DNA from: Actinotalea alkalitolerans
GTDB taxonomy: Bacteria > Actinomycetota > Actinomycetes > Actinomycetales > Cellulomonadaceae
Length of the DNA stretch: 64,000 nt
Assembly: GCF_023369855.1 (NCBI RefSeq)
Contig: NZ_JAMBPP010000008.1
Location: 124,001 to 188,000 of the forward strand
Reading direction: 5' to 3'
The notes under the pieces: generated by a model
What the model was told of the DNA's origin: nothing
The model's database searches: none
What the model saw: only the letters and a program-made list of their open reading frames with translations
Made by a program: the position numbers and the translations under genes
Shown: positions 56,769 through 64,000 of the stretch, piece after piece
How positions within the stretch are numbered: position 1 is the stretch's first letter
Layout: each line of letters opens with the position of its first letter

Positions 56769-57146
56769 TCATGGCATGCCACTCGGGGCTGACTCGTCAG
56801 GTTCTGCCGACGTTCGGGCTCCGCCCGCGCGGCGCACGTCGGCGATCAGCGCCTCCAAGGCGCGGACCTCGGTCCAGAGGGCTTGCCGACCAGGGCCGGT
56901 GATGCGGACCCACGTCCGCCCGCGCCTGCCGTCGTAGGTCTTCTCGACGGTGACGTAGCCGGCACCGACCAGGACCTCGAGGTGGCGCCCCAGGTTGCCG
57001 TCGGTGAGGTGCAGCGTGCGCTTGAGGTAGCTGAAGTCCGCCTCTCTTGCCTCGGTCAGGATGGTCAGGATGCCGAGCCGTGCTCGTTGGTGGACGACGT
57101 CGTCCAGGCCCGAGGCGGGGTGCTGCTCGTCGTGCGGATCGGTCAT
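56769..57146 (-). CDS. Winged-helix transcriptional regulator (HTH_34/MarR-like)
   Basis: A 125-residue protein. The core is DDVVHQRARLGILTILTEAREAD, FSYLKRTLHLTDGNLGRHLEVLVGAGYVTVEK and the wing TYDGRRGRTWVRITGPGRQAL. This matches the small winged-helix group often fused or linked to membrane proteins in actinobacteria (transcriptional regulators with the DGNL-x-x-H-L recognition helix). It is the third gene of a tightly overlapping minus-strand operon; its ATG overlaps the stop of the membrane-protein gene (ATGA). A role in controlling the operon's own expression is likely. Ligand unknown. Confidence 0.85.
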   Translation of the reverse strand: MTDPHDEQHPASGLDDVVHQRARLGILTILTEAREADFSYLKRTLHLTDGNLGRHLEVLVGAGYVTVEKTYDGRRGRTWVRITGPGRQALWTEVRALEALIADVRRAGGARTSAEPDESAPSGMP

Positions 57147-57688
57147 GGGGCCGGGGTCTGGGCCAGGACCGAGCGCTCGGCGCGGAGACGCCAGATGCCG
57201 AGGCTGAGGATCGTCAGTGCACTCAGGACCAGGACGAGGGATGTCGGGGCGGGTCCGAGGAAGCGGGCGCGGTTCTCGAAGGTGTAGAGGGCCGCGAGCG
57301 GGGACACGACGCCGAGCACCAGTCCGGTGACCCACAGCGCCCTGTCCCGCCCCCGCCATCCCAGGACGACCAGCCCCAGGCCGATGACCAGCAGTGGGCC
57401 GAGGAAGAAGGTGACGACCGGCGCCAGCACGAGGAGCGCGAGCGTCACGAGCACCACGACGCCGTATCCCTGACGTCCCGTCCCGAGCCCGGATCGGGAC
57501 CGACGTGCCCGCATCACGAGCCACAGCACCAGGAAGGTGGCCAGGGGGAGAAGCGCCGAGGGCAGCCCTGAGGTCGCGAGGACGTAGAGGTGGGCGGCGC
57601 TGGAGAGCCAGAACGGATGGAACCTCATCGCCGCCTCGACGAGCACGGCGCAGCCCACGACGATCAGCGGGGCCGATCCGTGGTCCAT
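57143..57688 (-). CDS. Integral membrane protein encoded with the winged-helix regulator
   Basis: A 181-residue protein from ATG 57688, which lies inside the last 25 bp of the upstream lipoprotein gene. Hydrophobic spans: APLIVVGCAVLVEAAMRF; LPSALLPLATFLVLWLVM; GVVVLVTLALLVLAPVVTFFLG and VIGLGLVVLGW; LWVTGLVLGVVSPLAALY; LVLVLSALTILSLGIW. No catalytic motif is seen and I do not recognise the family. Overlaps on both sides indicate coupled translation with the lipoprotein and the regulator. An earlier ATG at 57739 is possible but would place 17 polar residues in front of the first span. Confidence 0.75.
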   Translation of the reverse strand: MDHGSAPLIVVGCAVLVEAAMRFHPFWLSSAAHLYVLATSGLPSALLPLATFLVLWLVMRARRSRSGLGTGRQGYGVVVLVTLALLVLAPVVTFFLGPLLVIGLGLVVLGWRGRDRALWVTGLVLGVVSPLAALYTFENRARFLGPAPTSLVLVLSALTILSLGIWRLRAERSVLAQTPAP

Positions 57689-59010
57689 CGGACGACTGTC
57701 GTCGCCGCGGTGGACTGCGGTGTCTCGAGCGCACGCCATCCGATGAGGTCACCGGCGCAGTACGCCCCTCCGTAGTTGCGCTCCACGTCGATACGCGCCA
57801 GGTCGCCGGTGACGAGATCAAGGACGTACTGCGGTTCATCGGGTTCCATCCCGGACCCGTCGGCCGAGGTCCACACCACGCGGTCCCCGCACAGGGTGAG
57901 CAGTGTCGACCGGCCGTGGCCCGCCAGGGGAATCTCGACCACAGCCCGATCGTCCGGCGTGACGACGTGGATGGCTCCTCCGGACTGACCTGGGACTGCC
58001 GTGGCCAGGGCCAGTCGTGGGCCGTCCGCGACGAGCGAAACCACCGACGAGCCCTCGGCGCCGACGAGGTGTACCACCGGTGTTGAGCCACCGGCACCGT
58101 CAGCCTGTTCGATCCACGCCTCACCGTCCTTGACGTCTGCCCCGTCGCGCGCGGTGCGCGACACCAGGAGGCCGTCGTCGCCGACCGCTGGCATCGACGC
58201 CGCCGCTACCTCGAGCCGGATCGGCCCGGCCCCGTCGGCCGCCCGGGACATGACCTGCATCTCGTACACCGCGCCCCCCGCCCCGGACGCAGGGGTGTCA
58301 ACCGGAGCGGCAGTTGCCCAGTACACCCGCCCCTCGGCGACGAGGGGAGTCGTGTCGCCGTTGATGATGGGCAACGGACCGTCCAGGACCTCTTCGGAGC
58401 GCGCCACGACCCTCACGGCACCCTGATCGTCGCGGGAGAACAACCGCCAGTTCGACCGGTCGAGCGACAGGCTCTCGGTCTCGGCCCAGGCCACCACCTC
58501 GTCCTGCACCGATGCGGCGTACGCCTGCCGGGGGTGCGCATCGGCCAGGATGGTTGATGTGTCCTGCCAGGCATCGAAGATCGCGCCGTCGAACGTGCCC
58601 ATCTGTGACGAGGCCTCGAGCTGGTCGCCCCCGTCGTACTGGCCCTCGGGGATTTCTGCTGCGACCAGGTCGCCCGAGCCGAGGAGACCCAGTGTCAACA
58701 GGTTGCCGTCCGCGGGCGACGACACGCTGACCACGGTGTAGTCGACGCCCTCCTTCGCCTGCCGCGCGTTTTTCAGGTCGAGCGTGACCACCTCGGCGAC
58801 CGACCCGTCGGGCCACCTCAGATGTGCGGGTTCGTACGCGGTCCGGTCGGGGGCCGGACCCAGCGACACCGGAGCGTCGGGCTCAGGGTCGGCGACCTCG
58901 GGTACGAAGGAGCATCCGGTGAGGAGAGCCAGGACGAGCGTCGCACCAGCGGCCGTGACGACGCTGTCCTCGAGTGCACGGCGGAAGTCGGCGGCGCTCG
59001 GGTACTTCAT
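57664..59010 (-). CDS. Lipoprotein with a predicted beta-propeller domain
   Basis: A 448-residue protein. Residues ~15-33 form an unusual, somewhat internal lipoprotein signal: SVVTAAGATLVLALLTGCS, with the lipobox LTGC. The rest is repetitive beta structure with recurring strand-turn units such as QDEVVAWAETESLSLDRSNWRLFSRD, AEGRVYWATAAP, YEMQVMSRAADG, GDDGLLVSRTARDG and CGDRVVWTSADG, which together look like a 6- or 7-bladed propeller. No enzyme motif. It is exported and anchored outside the membrane, and heads an operon with a membrane protein and a winged-helix regulator. That arrangement suggests surface sensing or envelope maintenance; this is inference only. Confidence 0.72.
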   Translation of the reverse strand: MKYPSAADFRRALEDSVVTAAGATLVLALLTGCSFVPEVADPEPDAPVSLGPAPDRTAYEPAHLRWPDGSVAEVVTLDLKNARQAKEGVDYTVVSVSSPADGNLLTLGLLGSGDLVAAEIPEGQYDGGDQLEASSQMGTFDGAIFDAWQDTSTILADAHPRQAYAASVQDEVVAWAETESLSLDRSNWRLFSRDDQGAVRVVARSEEVLDGPLPIINGDTTPLVAEGRVYWATAAPVDTPASGAGGAVYEMQVMSRAADGAGPIRLEVAAASMPAVGDDGLLVSRTARDGADVKDGEAWIEQADGAGGSTPVVHLVGAEGSSVVSLVADGPRLALATAVPGQSGGAIHVVTPDDRAVVEIPLAGHGRSTLLTLCGDRVVWTSADGSGMEPDEPQYVLDLVTGDLARIDVERNYGGAYCAGDLIGWRALETPQSTAATTVVRWTTDRPR

Positions 59011-59246
59011 GCGTCGACCTGACTCCCGACGGCGTCCAAGACGACAGGGACTCGGCTCGACCGCGTGGCCGCATCCGCGAGGCGGCGTGTTGTCGTCGAG
59101 CCCGAGGCAGGGCCTGACAGGTAGGTGTCAGAGGCAGTCACGTAGGGCAGGTCGTGGTTGACGTCATGCATGAGTGTGATTCTGTCGACCATTCGCATGG
59201 CACATGGGTTCACCGCGCAGGCAACTCCGTAGCGGACGCGCTGTGA

Positions 59247-59708
59247 TCAGTACGGCGGCATCTGGTCGACGACCTTGGCGGCCATGTCGACGATCGCCTG
59301 ACACAGCGGAAGGTCGGCCGCGACGTCGTCGGCGGTCGCGGGAAGCTCGTCGAGGTAGTCGCCGGCGTTCCTGGCTCGGCGGATCCGCGTGTACGGCGCG
59401 AGCGTTGGCCCGAGGGGCGGGTGGAGCTGGGCGCGCGCTGCGTCGAAGACACCGGTGTGTCCGGCGTCGCGAGTGGGCCGCATCCCCTGGACGAGCAGGA
59501 TCGCGGTCAGGCCCTTGCGGTTGGCTGCGTGCATCGCGTCGTAGGCGAGCTCGACATCGGTCGCGGCGAGCGTGGCCGCGGACTGCAGGTGGGTGCGGGC
59601 CTTGTCGAGCAGGGCGTCGGCTGCGTCGCGGTGGGGCGGCACGCGCTCGAGCTGTCCGGACGCGAGCATCTGGTCGATGACGGCACGTCCTTGTCCCCAC
59701 GGGTTCAT
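59247..59708 (-). CDS. HEPN-domain protein, putative toxin of a HEPN/MNT pair
   Basis: A 153-residue all-helical protein. LLDKARTHLQSAATLAATDVELAYDAMHAANRKGLTAILLVQG is the typical HEPN core (shown by parts: the AYDAMHAANRKGL helix). The second conserved site is RRARNAGDYLDELPAT, matching the R-x4-6-H/Y pattern of HEPN RNases with Tyr replacing His. HEPN toxins of this class cut RNA or are the target of nucleotidyl modification by the MNT partner. Its ATG at 59708 overlaps the stop of the upstream MNT gene by ATGA, so the two are translationally coupled, antitoxin first. Confidence 0.83.
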   Translation of the reverse strand: MNPWGQGRAVIDQMLASGQLERVPPHRDAADALLDKARTHLQSAATLAATDVELAYDAMHAANRKGLTAILLVQGMRPTRDAGHTGVFDAARAQLHPPLGPTLAPYTRIRRARNAGDYLDELPATADDVAADLPLCQAIVDMAAKVVDQMPPY

Positions 59709-60304
59709 GACGTCAGCCTGTCAGGGTGGTCCGACAGCTCGAGCGGCACGAGCGGGCGGGCGCGGACGGTCGTGACGAACGGGTCGTCCGTACTGCGCCA
59801 TCGCTCCGGGCTGACGTAGGTGACGTTGACCTCGCGGCCGAGCTCAGGCTCGAGGCCTTCGAGGGCGGCGTCGACCGTGCGGCGATCGGGCGCGCCGACC
59901 AGGAGCACGTCGATGTCCCCCGGTGGCCCGCCGGGCTCACCGTGGAAGCGTGCCGCCCAGGAGCCGTGCAGGTAGGCCTCCTCGATACCCGTGATCCCAG
60001 CCAATGCCCGCCCGACCAGGTGGCTGGGCCCGTAGGTCACCACGAGCAGCTGGCGTAGCGGCGCGGTCGCGGGGTTGCCCTCGGCCGGGAGCAGGACCTG
60101 GGCGCGCCCCACGTGCTCGCCCATCAGCAGCCCGGCGTCCAGGAGTCGACGGGTCTCGCGGTAGACCGTCGGCTCGGGTTCACCGAGGGCGCGCGCCAGG
60201 TCCGCCGCGGTGAGCCCCCCATCGCCGGTCAGGACGCGCAGCAACAGGCGCGCCTGGAGCGCAGACCGGAAGATCGGCACGAGCGCGGGAGCAGACGTCC
60301 TCAT
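59705..60304 (-). CDS. MNT-type nucleotidyltransferase with N-terminal winged helix, putative antitoxin
   Basis: A 199-residue protein. Residues ~1-75 form a winged helix (RSALQARLLLRVLTGDG, TAADLARALGEPEPTVYRETRRLLDAGLL). Residues ~100-190 form a minimal nucleotidyltransferase: AYLHGSWAARFHGEPGGPPGDIDVLLVG is the GS-x10-15-D-x-D motif (longer than usual spacing) with a later Asp/Glu in EVNVTYVSPE. Such MNT proteins AMPylate the HEPN toxin; the fused DNA-binding domain would let it regulate its own operon. ATG 60304 is chosen because close relatives start MRTSAP and TAACAT lies 7 nt upstream, but in-frame ATGs at 60313 and 60328 are possible. A 13-bp palindrome lies 17 bp upstream. Confidence 0.8.
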   Translation of the reverse strand: MRTSAPALVPIFRSALQARLLLRVLTGDGGLTAADLARALGEPEPTVYRETRRLLDAGLLMGEHVGRAQVLLPAEGNPATAPLRQLLVVTYGPSHLVGRALAGITGIEEAYLHGSWAARFHGEPGGPPGDIDVLLVGAPDRRTVDAALEGLEPELGREVNVTYVSPERWRSTDDPFVTTVRARPLVPLELSDHPDRLTS

Positions 60305-60320
60305 ATGGCGCATGTTATCA

Positions 60321-60333
60321 CTCGTCAAACGAG
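60321..60333. promoter_or_regulatory. Palindrome upstream of the MNT/HEPN operon
   Basis: CTCGT-CAA-ACGAG is a perfect 5-bp inverted repeat with a 3-nt centre. On the minus strand it contains TTGACG, a good -35, with TATGAG 17 bp further. It is the natural candidate for autoregulation by the winged-helix domain of the MNT protein. Confidence 0.45.
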
Positions 60334-60812
60334 ACTCCGATCTGGCGCTCAGGTGCTCGCGTGAGTCAGATCGCCAGTTCTTGCGGGCCTGGTCGGTGCT
60401 TGTCGGGGCCCGCAGGCTGACCTTGTTGTCGGCTACCGTCCGCGCGGGAGGGCCGTGACGGGTCCGCTCGTGTGCGTCTTGGACCGCTGACGGCGCAGGT
60501 AGGTGAACCAGAGGAGCCGTGTGAGGAAGCCAGCACCTGCGCCTACACCTCGACGCGGGCCCTGGGCCAACGTCTGGGCCGGGCTATGGGAGAGGATCAC
60601 CACGACCGGGCCACCACGCGCCCTCCCGCAACCCCGATTACGAAACGTCGAGAGCCGCCCCACGACGACAACGCCCGGCGGATCAGAGCTCCGCCGAGCC
60701 AGCTCACCGCGCCGTCATGGCCGCCTGCGACTCCTGTCATCGGTCTCCGTCAGTACAGGGCCGCGCCAGTACGGTGTGGGCCACCAACCACAAGTGATCA
60801 AGGGGGAGACAG
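60334..60812. other. Gene-poor interval
   Basis: No frame here has a convincing start, ribosome-binding site and protein-like content. An imperfect inverted repeat (CTGGCG-CTCA ... TGAG ... CGCCAG) lies near 60343-60383. A minus-strand stretch around 60470-60560 reads LTRLLWFTYLRRQRSK and might be a short coding relic. The rest looks like unconstrained or decayed sequence within the accessory island. Confidence 0.4.
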
Positions 60813-60989
60813 GTGGCCGGCTACCTGCTCGCGACCAAGGCGGCGTGCGTGGGTTACGTCGCTGCCAACTCCGGCAGCCTCACGTTCGAGACCCAGAGGG
60901 CCGTCAGGAACAAGCCCTGGATCGCGATCCGGGTCTGGTGCACCGGGCTCCCCCCGGGGTTCCGCACAGCAAGCTGCACGAGCCCGTGA
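60813..60989 (+). CDS. Small hypothetical protein, 58 aa, coupled to the next gene
   Basis: GTG 60813 is preceded by GGGGGAG at 60802-60808. The product runs MAGYLLATKAACVGYVAANS, GSLTFETQRAVRNKPWIAI, RVWCTGLPPGFRTASCTSP. The stop codon overlaps the next GTG by GTGA, the same junction used by genuine operons elsewhere in the window, which supports both small genes. The first half could be a weak membrane helix; two Cys occur in the C-terminal half. Family not recognised. Confidence 0.42.
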   Translation: MAGYLLATKAACVGYVAANSGSLTFETQRAVRNKPWIAIRVWCTGLPPGFRTASCTSP

Positions 60990-61204
60990 GCGCGCGTGTG
61001 CTGCGCATGGCAGGCGTTGCATTGCTGCTGGGGGTGGTCGTCGCCATCGTCGTCGCCCTCCTGCCCAAGCCTGTCCAGGACGCCAACATGATCTGGATCA
61101 TCCCCGTCGCAACGGTCATCGGCGTGTTCGTCGGCCAGCGGGTGAGCCAGCGAGGGAGCGCCTCCCCGACGTCGAGCGAACCGCCGAAGGAATCGTCGCT
61201 CTAG
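60986..61204 (+). CDS. Small two-span membrane protein, 72 aa
   Basis: GTG 60986 overlaps the stop of the upstream small gene. The product has two clear hydrophobic helices, VLRMAGVALLLGVVVAIVVAL and IWIIPVATVIGVFVG, joined by LPKPVQDANM, and a Ser/Pro-rich cytosolic tail ending KESSL. The size and hairpin layout resemble small holin-like or toxin-type membrane proteins, but no signature identifies it. It lies in a region with mobile-element and toxin-antitoxin genes. Confidence 0.5.
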   Translation: MSARVLRMAGVALLLGVVVAIVVALLPKPVQDANMIWIIPVATVIGVFVGQRVSQRGSASPTSSEPPKESSL

Positions 61205-61213
61205 GTATGCAGA

Positions 61214-61480
61214 TCACCTCGCCGGCCAGACATCGCGTACACGTCGGGACGCCCCAGCTTCGCCCGGCAGGGGTGGGGCGTCGGACTCGACCGGTGTCAC
61301 GTAGACCAGGCTGTGGCCCCCACGAGCGGTCACGAAGGGCTTCCCGGTGCTCGCGATCGTCACCGTCCGCACCTTCCCCCGGCGGGTGTCACCTCGATCG
61401 TGCTCAAGGAGATCGATTCGTGGGCGGTGGGCAGGGTGAGCGGCGGCTCAGGAGGCAGCTCGGGCACAGTGCGGTGATCC
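61214..61480 (-). pseudogene. Possible decayed gene with a frameshift
   Basis: Two adjacent frames give continuous protein-like sequence on the minus strand. The upstream part reads VPELPPEPPLTLPTAHESIS and LSTIEVTPAGG; after a one-base shift in a run of five G it continues KVRTVTIASTGKPFVTARGG and HSLVYVTPVESDAPPLPGE before TGA at 61216-61214. It looks like one beta-rich protein with an indel. No family recognised. The surrounding 61.2-62.0 kb shows no other coding evidence. Confidence 0.35.
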
Positions 61481-61969
61481 CGGCACGAGGCGGTCGCACA
61501 GCACTGGATGGTGGCGGGGAGGTCCGGGACGACCTCGGCGGGCCGAGCGTTCCGCCGAGCAAGGGTCTCAGCGAGGTCCGATCAGGCCACAAGATCGCCC
61601 TGACCTGCGCAAATACTGGAAGCTGGTTCCGGAAAGGGTCTGACCTGCGGGGATGAGCGCCCTGCGAGATCCTCTCTACAGGCGAAGGGGTGCTCGTTCT
61701 ACAGGCGCAGGTCAGGGGCACGTTTGGCGGAGTGCACCAGGCAGCCACTACTGGTGGTTGGCGGCTACAGGAGCACGGCAAGGGAGGGGCTGGCTGGCGG
61801 TGGGTGAGCCGGCAGCGGGCGAGCTAGTCGACGGCGCCCGGAGGTGGGCCGTGCGGGCCGGGAGCTCGCCGTGCCACGCGGCCCGGCTCAGTTCCGGGCG
61901 ACGACGGTGCGAGGCGCGAGGCGCCCGAACTTCGGCACCCTCGCGGGTCGGTCATCGCAGGAAGTCGGG

Positions 61970-62310
61970 CACCAGGCGTCGACCTGCTCACCGAACGACA
62001 GCCCGGACCCATCACTGCCCTGTTCGCGACCGAGCAGCACGTCGAGGTCGAGGACCTGGGGCATCTACCAGGTTGTGATCGCCGCCTATCGCGACCCCGA
62101 CCGGGCCAGGGGCCGGGCGATGAGGACCACGTTGATCGCGGGCGTGCGTCACGGCGTCCCGGCCGCGCTGAGCGAGGCGACCACCCCGGGCCGTCCAACG
62201 GGCCCTCCGAGGCGATCAACGGCCGCCTCGAGCACCTACGCGGCACCGCCCCGGGTTTCCGAAAGCTCACCACTACACCGCTTGAAGCCTGCCGGAGACC
62301 GGCGGCTTCA
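61970..62310 (+). mobile_element. Remnant of an ISL3-family transposase gene
   Basis: The C-terminal part of an ISL3-type transposase is recognisable across at least two frameshifts: VDLLTERQPGPITALFATEQ then HVEVE; TWGIYQVVIAAYRDPDRARG then RAMRTTLIAGVRHGVPAALSEAT; and finally a third frame with NGPSEAINGRLEHLRGTAPGF and RKLTT. The N-P-x-EAINGR-LEHLRG-x-x-GFRN motif is the diagnostic C-terminal signature of this family. The N-terminal half and inverted repeats were not found, so it is a dead fragment. It lies just beyond the end of the STAND ATPase gene and marks the area as an insertion hot spot. Confidence 0.7.
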
Positions 62311-62371
62311 GAACACGACCACACCATCCTTTGCGATGAGCCGGTTGAACAGCGCCCAATTATGCCGACCC

Positions 62372-64000
62372 TCAGTGTGTGTGGAAGCGCTCCGCGAGCC
62401 TCTTGATGTGGATGTTCTCCGGGTCTCGGTCGATTCCGCTAGCGATGTATCGCTTCGCGCGCGCATCGTCTTTGACTCGGAGCGCGAGCCAAGCCATTCT
62501 CGACAGATCCGTAGCTGTGAGCTCGCCCTTCGGCGCGCGATCGAGGACATCGAGAAGGGTCTCACACAGGATGGTGCGGTCGTCGTCGGGCATCGTTTGA
62601 AGCTGGTTGTCGGCGTAAAGCTGATTCAGCCGGTATGCCGCCTCGCTCGTAAGTTCGTACGACGAGGTCGGCTGGGTACTACGGCTGACGAGGGCCTGCG
62701 CTTCGGCATGAAAGGCGCCCTGTCTGCGGCAAAGCAACGACAGGCGGGTCCACGCAGAAGAGTCCTCCGGCCGTTCCTCCAGGTAGTGCCTGACGGCCTC
62801 GCTGGCCTCGCCCAGCCACCGCGCGTCCTGCTGCTCCTCGTAGAGATCTCCCAGAAGCAGCCATGCGGGAGCGTGCTGCCGTGCGATATGTTCAAGCACG
62901 GCCCGGTTCGTTTCCAAGACCTCGGCGTCACCCTGCGCCTTCACGGCGATTGCCCTAACGAGGCGTCTGAGGCGAGGCATCAAACCTTGTCGGACATCCG
63001 CTTCGCGCGCTGCGCCGAAGAGTCGCAGGAAGTCCAGGTCGGAGTCGATGGCGCTGCGGAGGGCACTGACCTGCAGCTTCTTGCGGCCGAACAACGCCGC
63101 GGCGAGCGGGACCGTAAGGAACTCGTCGTTGTCGGGCGTGCGCGTCGCCTCGACCATCGAGCTGCGGATGAGGTGATCAACTGCCCGACCCGTGTCGAGC
63201 GGCTCTTCAGCCGCACGAAGCAGCGCTGCCTCAAGCGCGAGACGGGGGACGGCCGAGCGCCAGCCGCAGAGGGTGAGGAACAAGCGCTGGCCAAGGGGTG
63301 TGAGCTGGTTGTAGGTGCGTTCGAACAGGGCCTGAAGCACGTCGTCCCGATTCGCGACTAGATCCCGGAAGTTGGCGGGTTTGCCCAGGTTAGCCAGGTC
63401 ACCGAGAAGGAGCTTCGAAACGTAAGGGTGACCGTCTGACTGGTCGAAAAGATCGTCCTCGAGGGCGGGAGTCATCATCGAACCGATGCCGAGGTGCCTC
63501 GCCGTTTGCGCGACGAGCTCGTCGAACTCTCCGCGGCGCATGCCACCAACTTCTACGGGATAGTCGCCCTTGAAGTCGCGCAGTCTGGTCGTGATCAAAA
63601 TCTTGTTCGGCGGCCTGACGTAGTTGTCTAGCCACTCGTACATCTGCTGTGGGTCAAGGACTGTCTCGAAGTTGTCGAAGACGAACAACAGCGGTTCGTC
63701 GTGGTTGGCTCCTAGTTGTTCAGTCAAGAAGTCCACCTTGCGGAAGCCTTTGTCTTGAGCTGCGGTCGGGCGTAGCAGTTCTACAAGCTGATCAGCGATG
63801 TCCGGGATGCTGACGACCCTTGGGCGAACGAGCTTCGGACCCATTTCGGTCAGATCGACGTCGCGGGCGGAGAACCACAACACAGCAAGGAACCGCTCGG
63901 CGAGCGCCCCGCCCGCAAGTCCGTAGAGAACCTCTAGGGCGAGGGAGGTTTTACCAATGCCACCACGGCCGACAAGTGTGATGACCGCGTGGCGGTCATT
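62372..64000 (-). CDS. STAND-class (NB-ARC-like) ATPase with C-terminal helical repeats, N-terminus beyond the window
   Basis: 542 residues are visible; the frame is open to the right edge, so the N-terminal effector domain is missing. The first residues carry a P-loop, VGRGGIGKTSLALE, followed by AVLWFSARD. Walker B is LLFVFDNFETVL, and ILITTR is the NB-ARC sensor (T-T-R). SDGHPYVSKLLLGDL corresponds to the GxP motif. A winged-helix-like segment follows (ALFERTYNQLTPLGQRLFLTLCGW). The last ~220 residues are TPR-like helical repeats (AWLLLGDLYEEQQDARWLGEASEAVRHYLEE). STAND ATPases act as oligomerising switches, and in bacteria many are antiphage sensors; defence is a reasonable inference here. 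Base composition is lower in GC than its neighbours. Confidence 0.82.
   Translation of the reverse strand, partial: NDRHAVITLVGRGGIGKTSLALEVLYGLAGGALAERFLAVLWFSARDVDLTEMGPKLVRPRVVSIPDIADQLVELLRPTAAQDKGFRKVDFLTEQLGANHDEPLLFVFDNFETVLDPQQMYEWLDNYVRPPNKILITTRLRDFKGDYPVEVGGMRRGEFDELVAQTARHLGIGSMMTPALEDDLFDQSDGHPYVSKLLLGDLANLGKPANFRDLVANRDDVLQALFERTYNQLTPLGQRLFLTLCGWRSAVPRLALEAALLRAAEEPLDTGRAVDHLIRSSMVEATRTPDNDEFLTVPLAAALFGRKKLQVSALRSAIDSDLDFLRLFGAAREADVRQGLMPRLRRLVRAIAVKAQGDAEVLETNRAVLEHIARQHAPAWLLLGDLYEEQQDARWLGEASEAVRHYLEERPEDSSAWTRLSLLCRRQGAFHAEAQALVSRSTQPTSSYELTSEAAYRLNQLYADNQLQTMPDDDRTILCETLLDVLDRAPKGELTATDLSRMAWLALRVKDDARAKRYIASGIDRDPENIHIKRLAERFHTH

Noticed and set aside
60503-61204. 233-codon plus-strand frame ending with the small membrane protein
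   Set aside because: Only the last 72 codons look protein-like; the upstream part is low-complexity and overlaps the better 58-aa frame with a good ribosome-binding site.
61844-63361. 505-codon plus-strand frame across the STAND ATPase gene
   Set aside because: Its first part covers pieces of the ISL3 remnant and the rest is antisense to the ATPase; no coherent protein.
1-64000. CRISPR arrays, tRNA or rRNA genes, complete insertion sequences, prophage
   Set aside because: No regularly spaced repeats, no tRNA-like TTCRANY/CCA ends in a cloverleaf context, and no intact transposase or phage structural gene was seen.

Overview
The window is very GC-rich with dense, often overlapping genes (ATGA, GTGA and TGATG junctions), several likely leaderless promoters and high-GC codon bias. 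Together with the gene families (actinobacterial NHL-thioredoxin, DUF1761, a PAS-type chemoreceptor, many glycoside hydrolases with binding-protein ABC importers) this indicates an actinomycete of the Micrococcales, plausibly near Cellulomonas, Oerskovia or Sanguibacter. That placement is inference from content only. No rRNA, tRNA or CRISPR array was found.

Layout. 1-5.6 kb: the end of a trypsin-like peptidase and a small companion, a truncated second copy of a thioredoxin/NHL-repeat gene beside the intact gene, PncC/CinA, a TetR regulator and a DinB-like protein. 5.6-6.2 kb: a gene-free stretch with a good promoter, a series of GNRA-capped hairpins and a 19-bp terminator hairpin, which looks like an unrecognised structured RNA of about 310 nt. 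6.2-16.6 kb: single-gene housekeeping and stress functions (pirin, secreted serine protease, lone GltD-like flavoprotein, VOC proteins, membrane-anchored PemK-like protein, sugar acetyltransferase, TetR, GNATs) and a divergent MarR/ring-cleavage-dioxygenase-like pair with two matching operators. 16.7-22.9 kb: a GH35 beta-galactosidase overlapping a GH-A clan hydrolase, a VWA lipoprotein and a TetR regulator.

22.9-31.2 kb: a tightly overlapping six-gene transport operon (SBP_bac_5 lipoprotein, two permeases, a fused double ATPase, two ABC half-transporters) divergent from the TetR gene; this combination suggests peptide or metallophore traffic. 31.6-33 kb: a soluble PAS-chemoreceptor. 33.1-41.6 kb: a LacI-controlled oligosaccharide locus (GH43, sugar-binding lipoprotein, two permeases, GH2 beta-galactosidase) with two TGTAACG-type operators.

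41.7-56.5 kb: two divergent arms centred on murQ and an RpiR/MurR regulator. The minus arm is murQ, ABC importer (SBP and two permeases), BadF/BadG-type amino-sugar kinase and beta-lactamase-fold serine hydrolase. The plus arm is murR, NamZ-like DUF1343 exo-muramidase, DSD1-type D-amino-acid enzyme, D-aminoacylase and RidA. A convergent FAD/Fe-S D-lactate dehydrogenase closes the locus. The genes fit together as a peptidoglycan-fragment catabolic system: import, phosphorylation, lactyl-ether cleavage, D-lactate oxidation and D-amino-acid disposal.

56.8-64 kb: a lipoprotein/membrane protein/winged-helix operon, then an island of accessory character: a HEPN/MNT toxin-antitoxin pair, two coupled small genes, decayed ORFs, an ISL3-type transposase remnant and the C-terminal part of a STAND (NB-ARC-like) ATPase with a helical-repeat tail that runs off the right edge.
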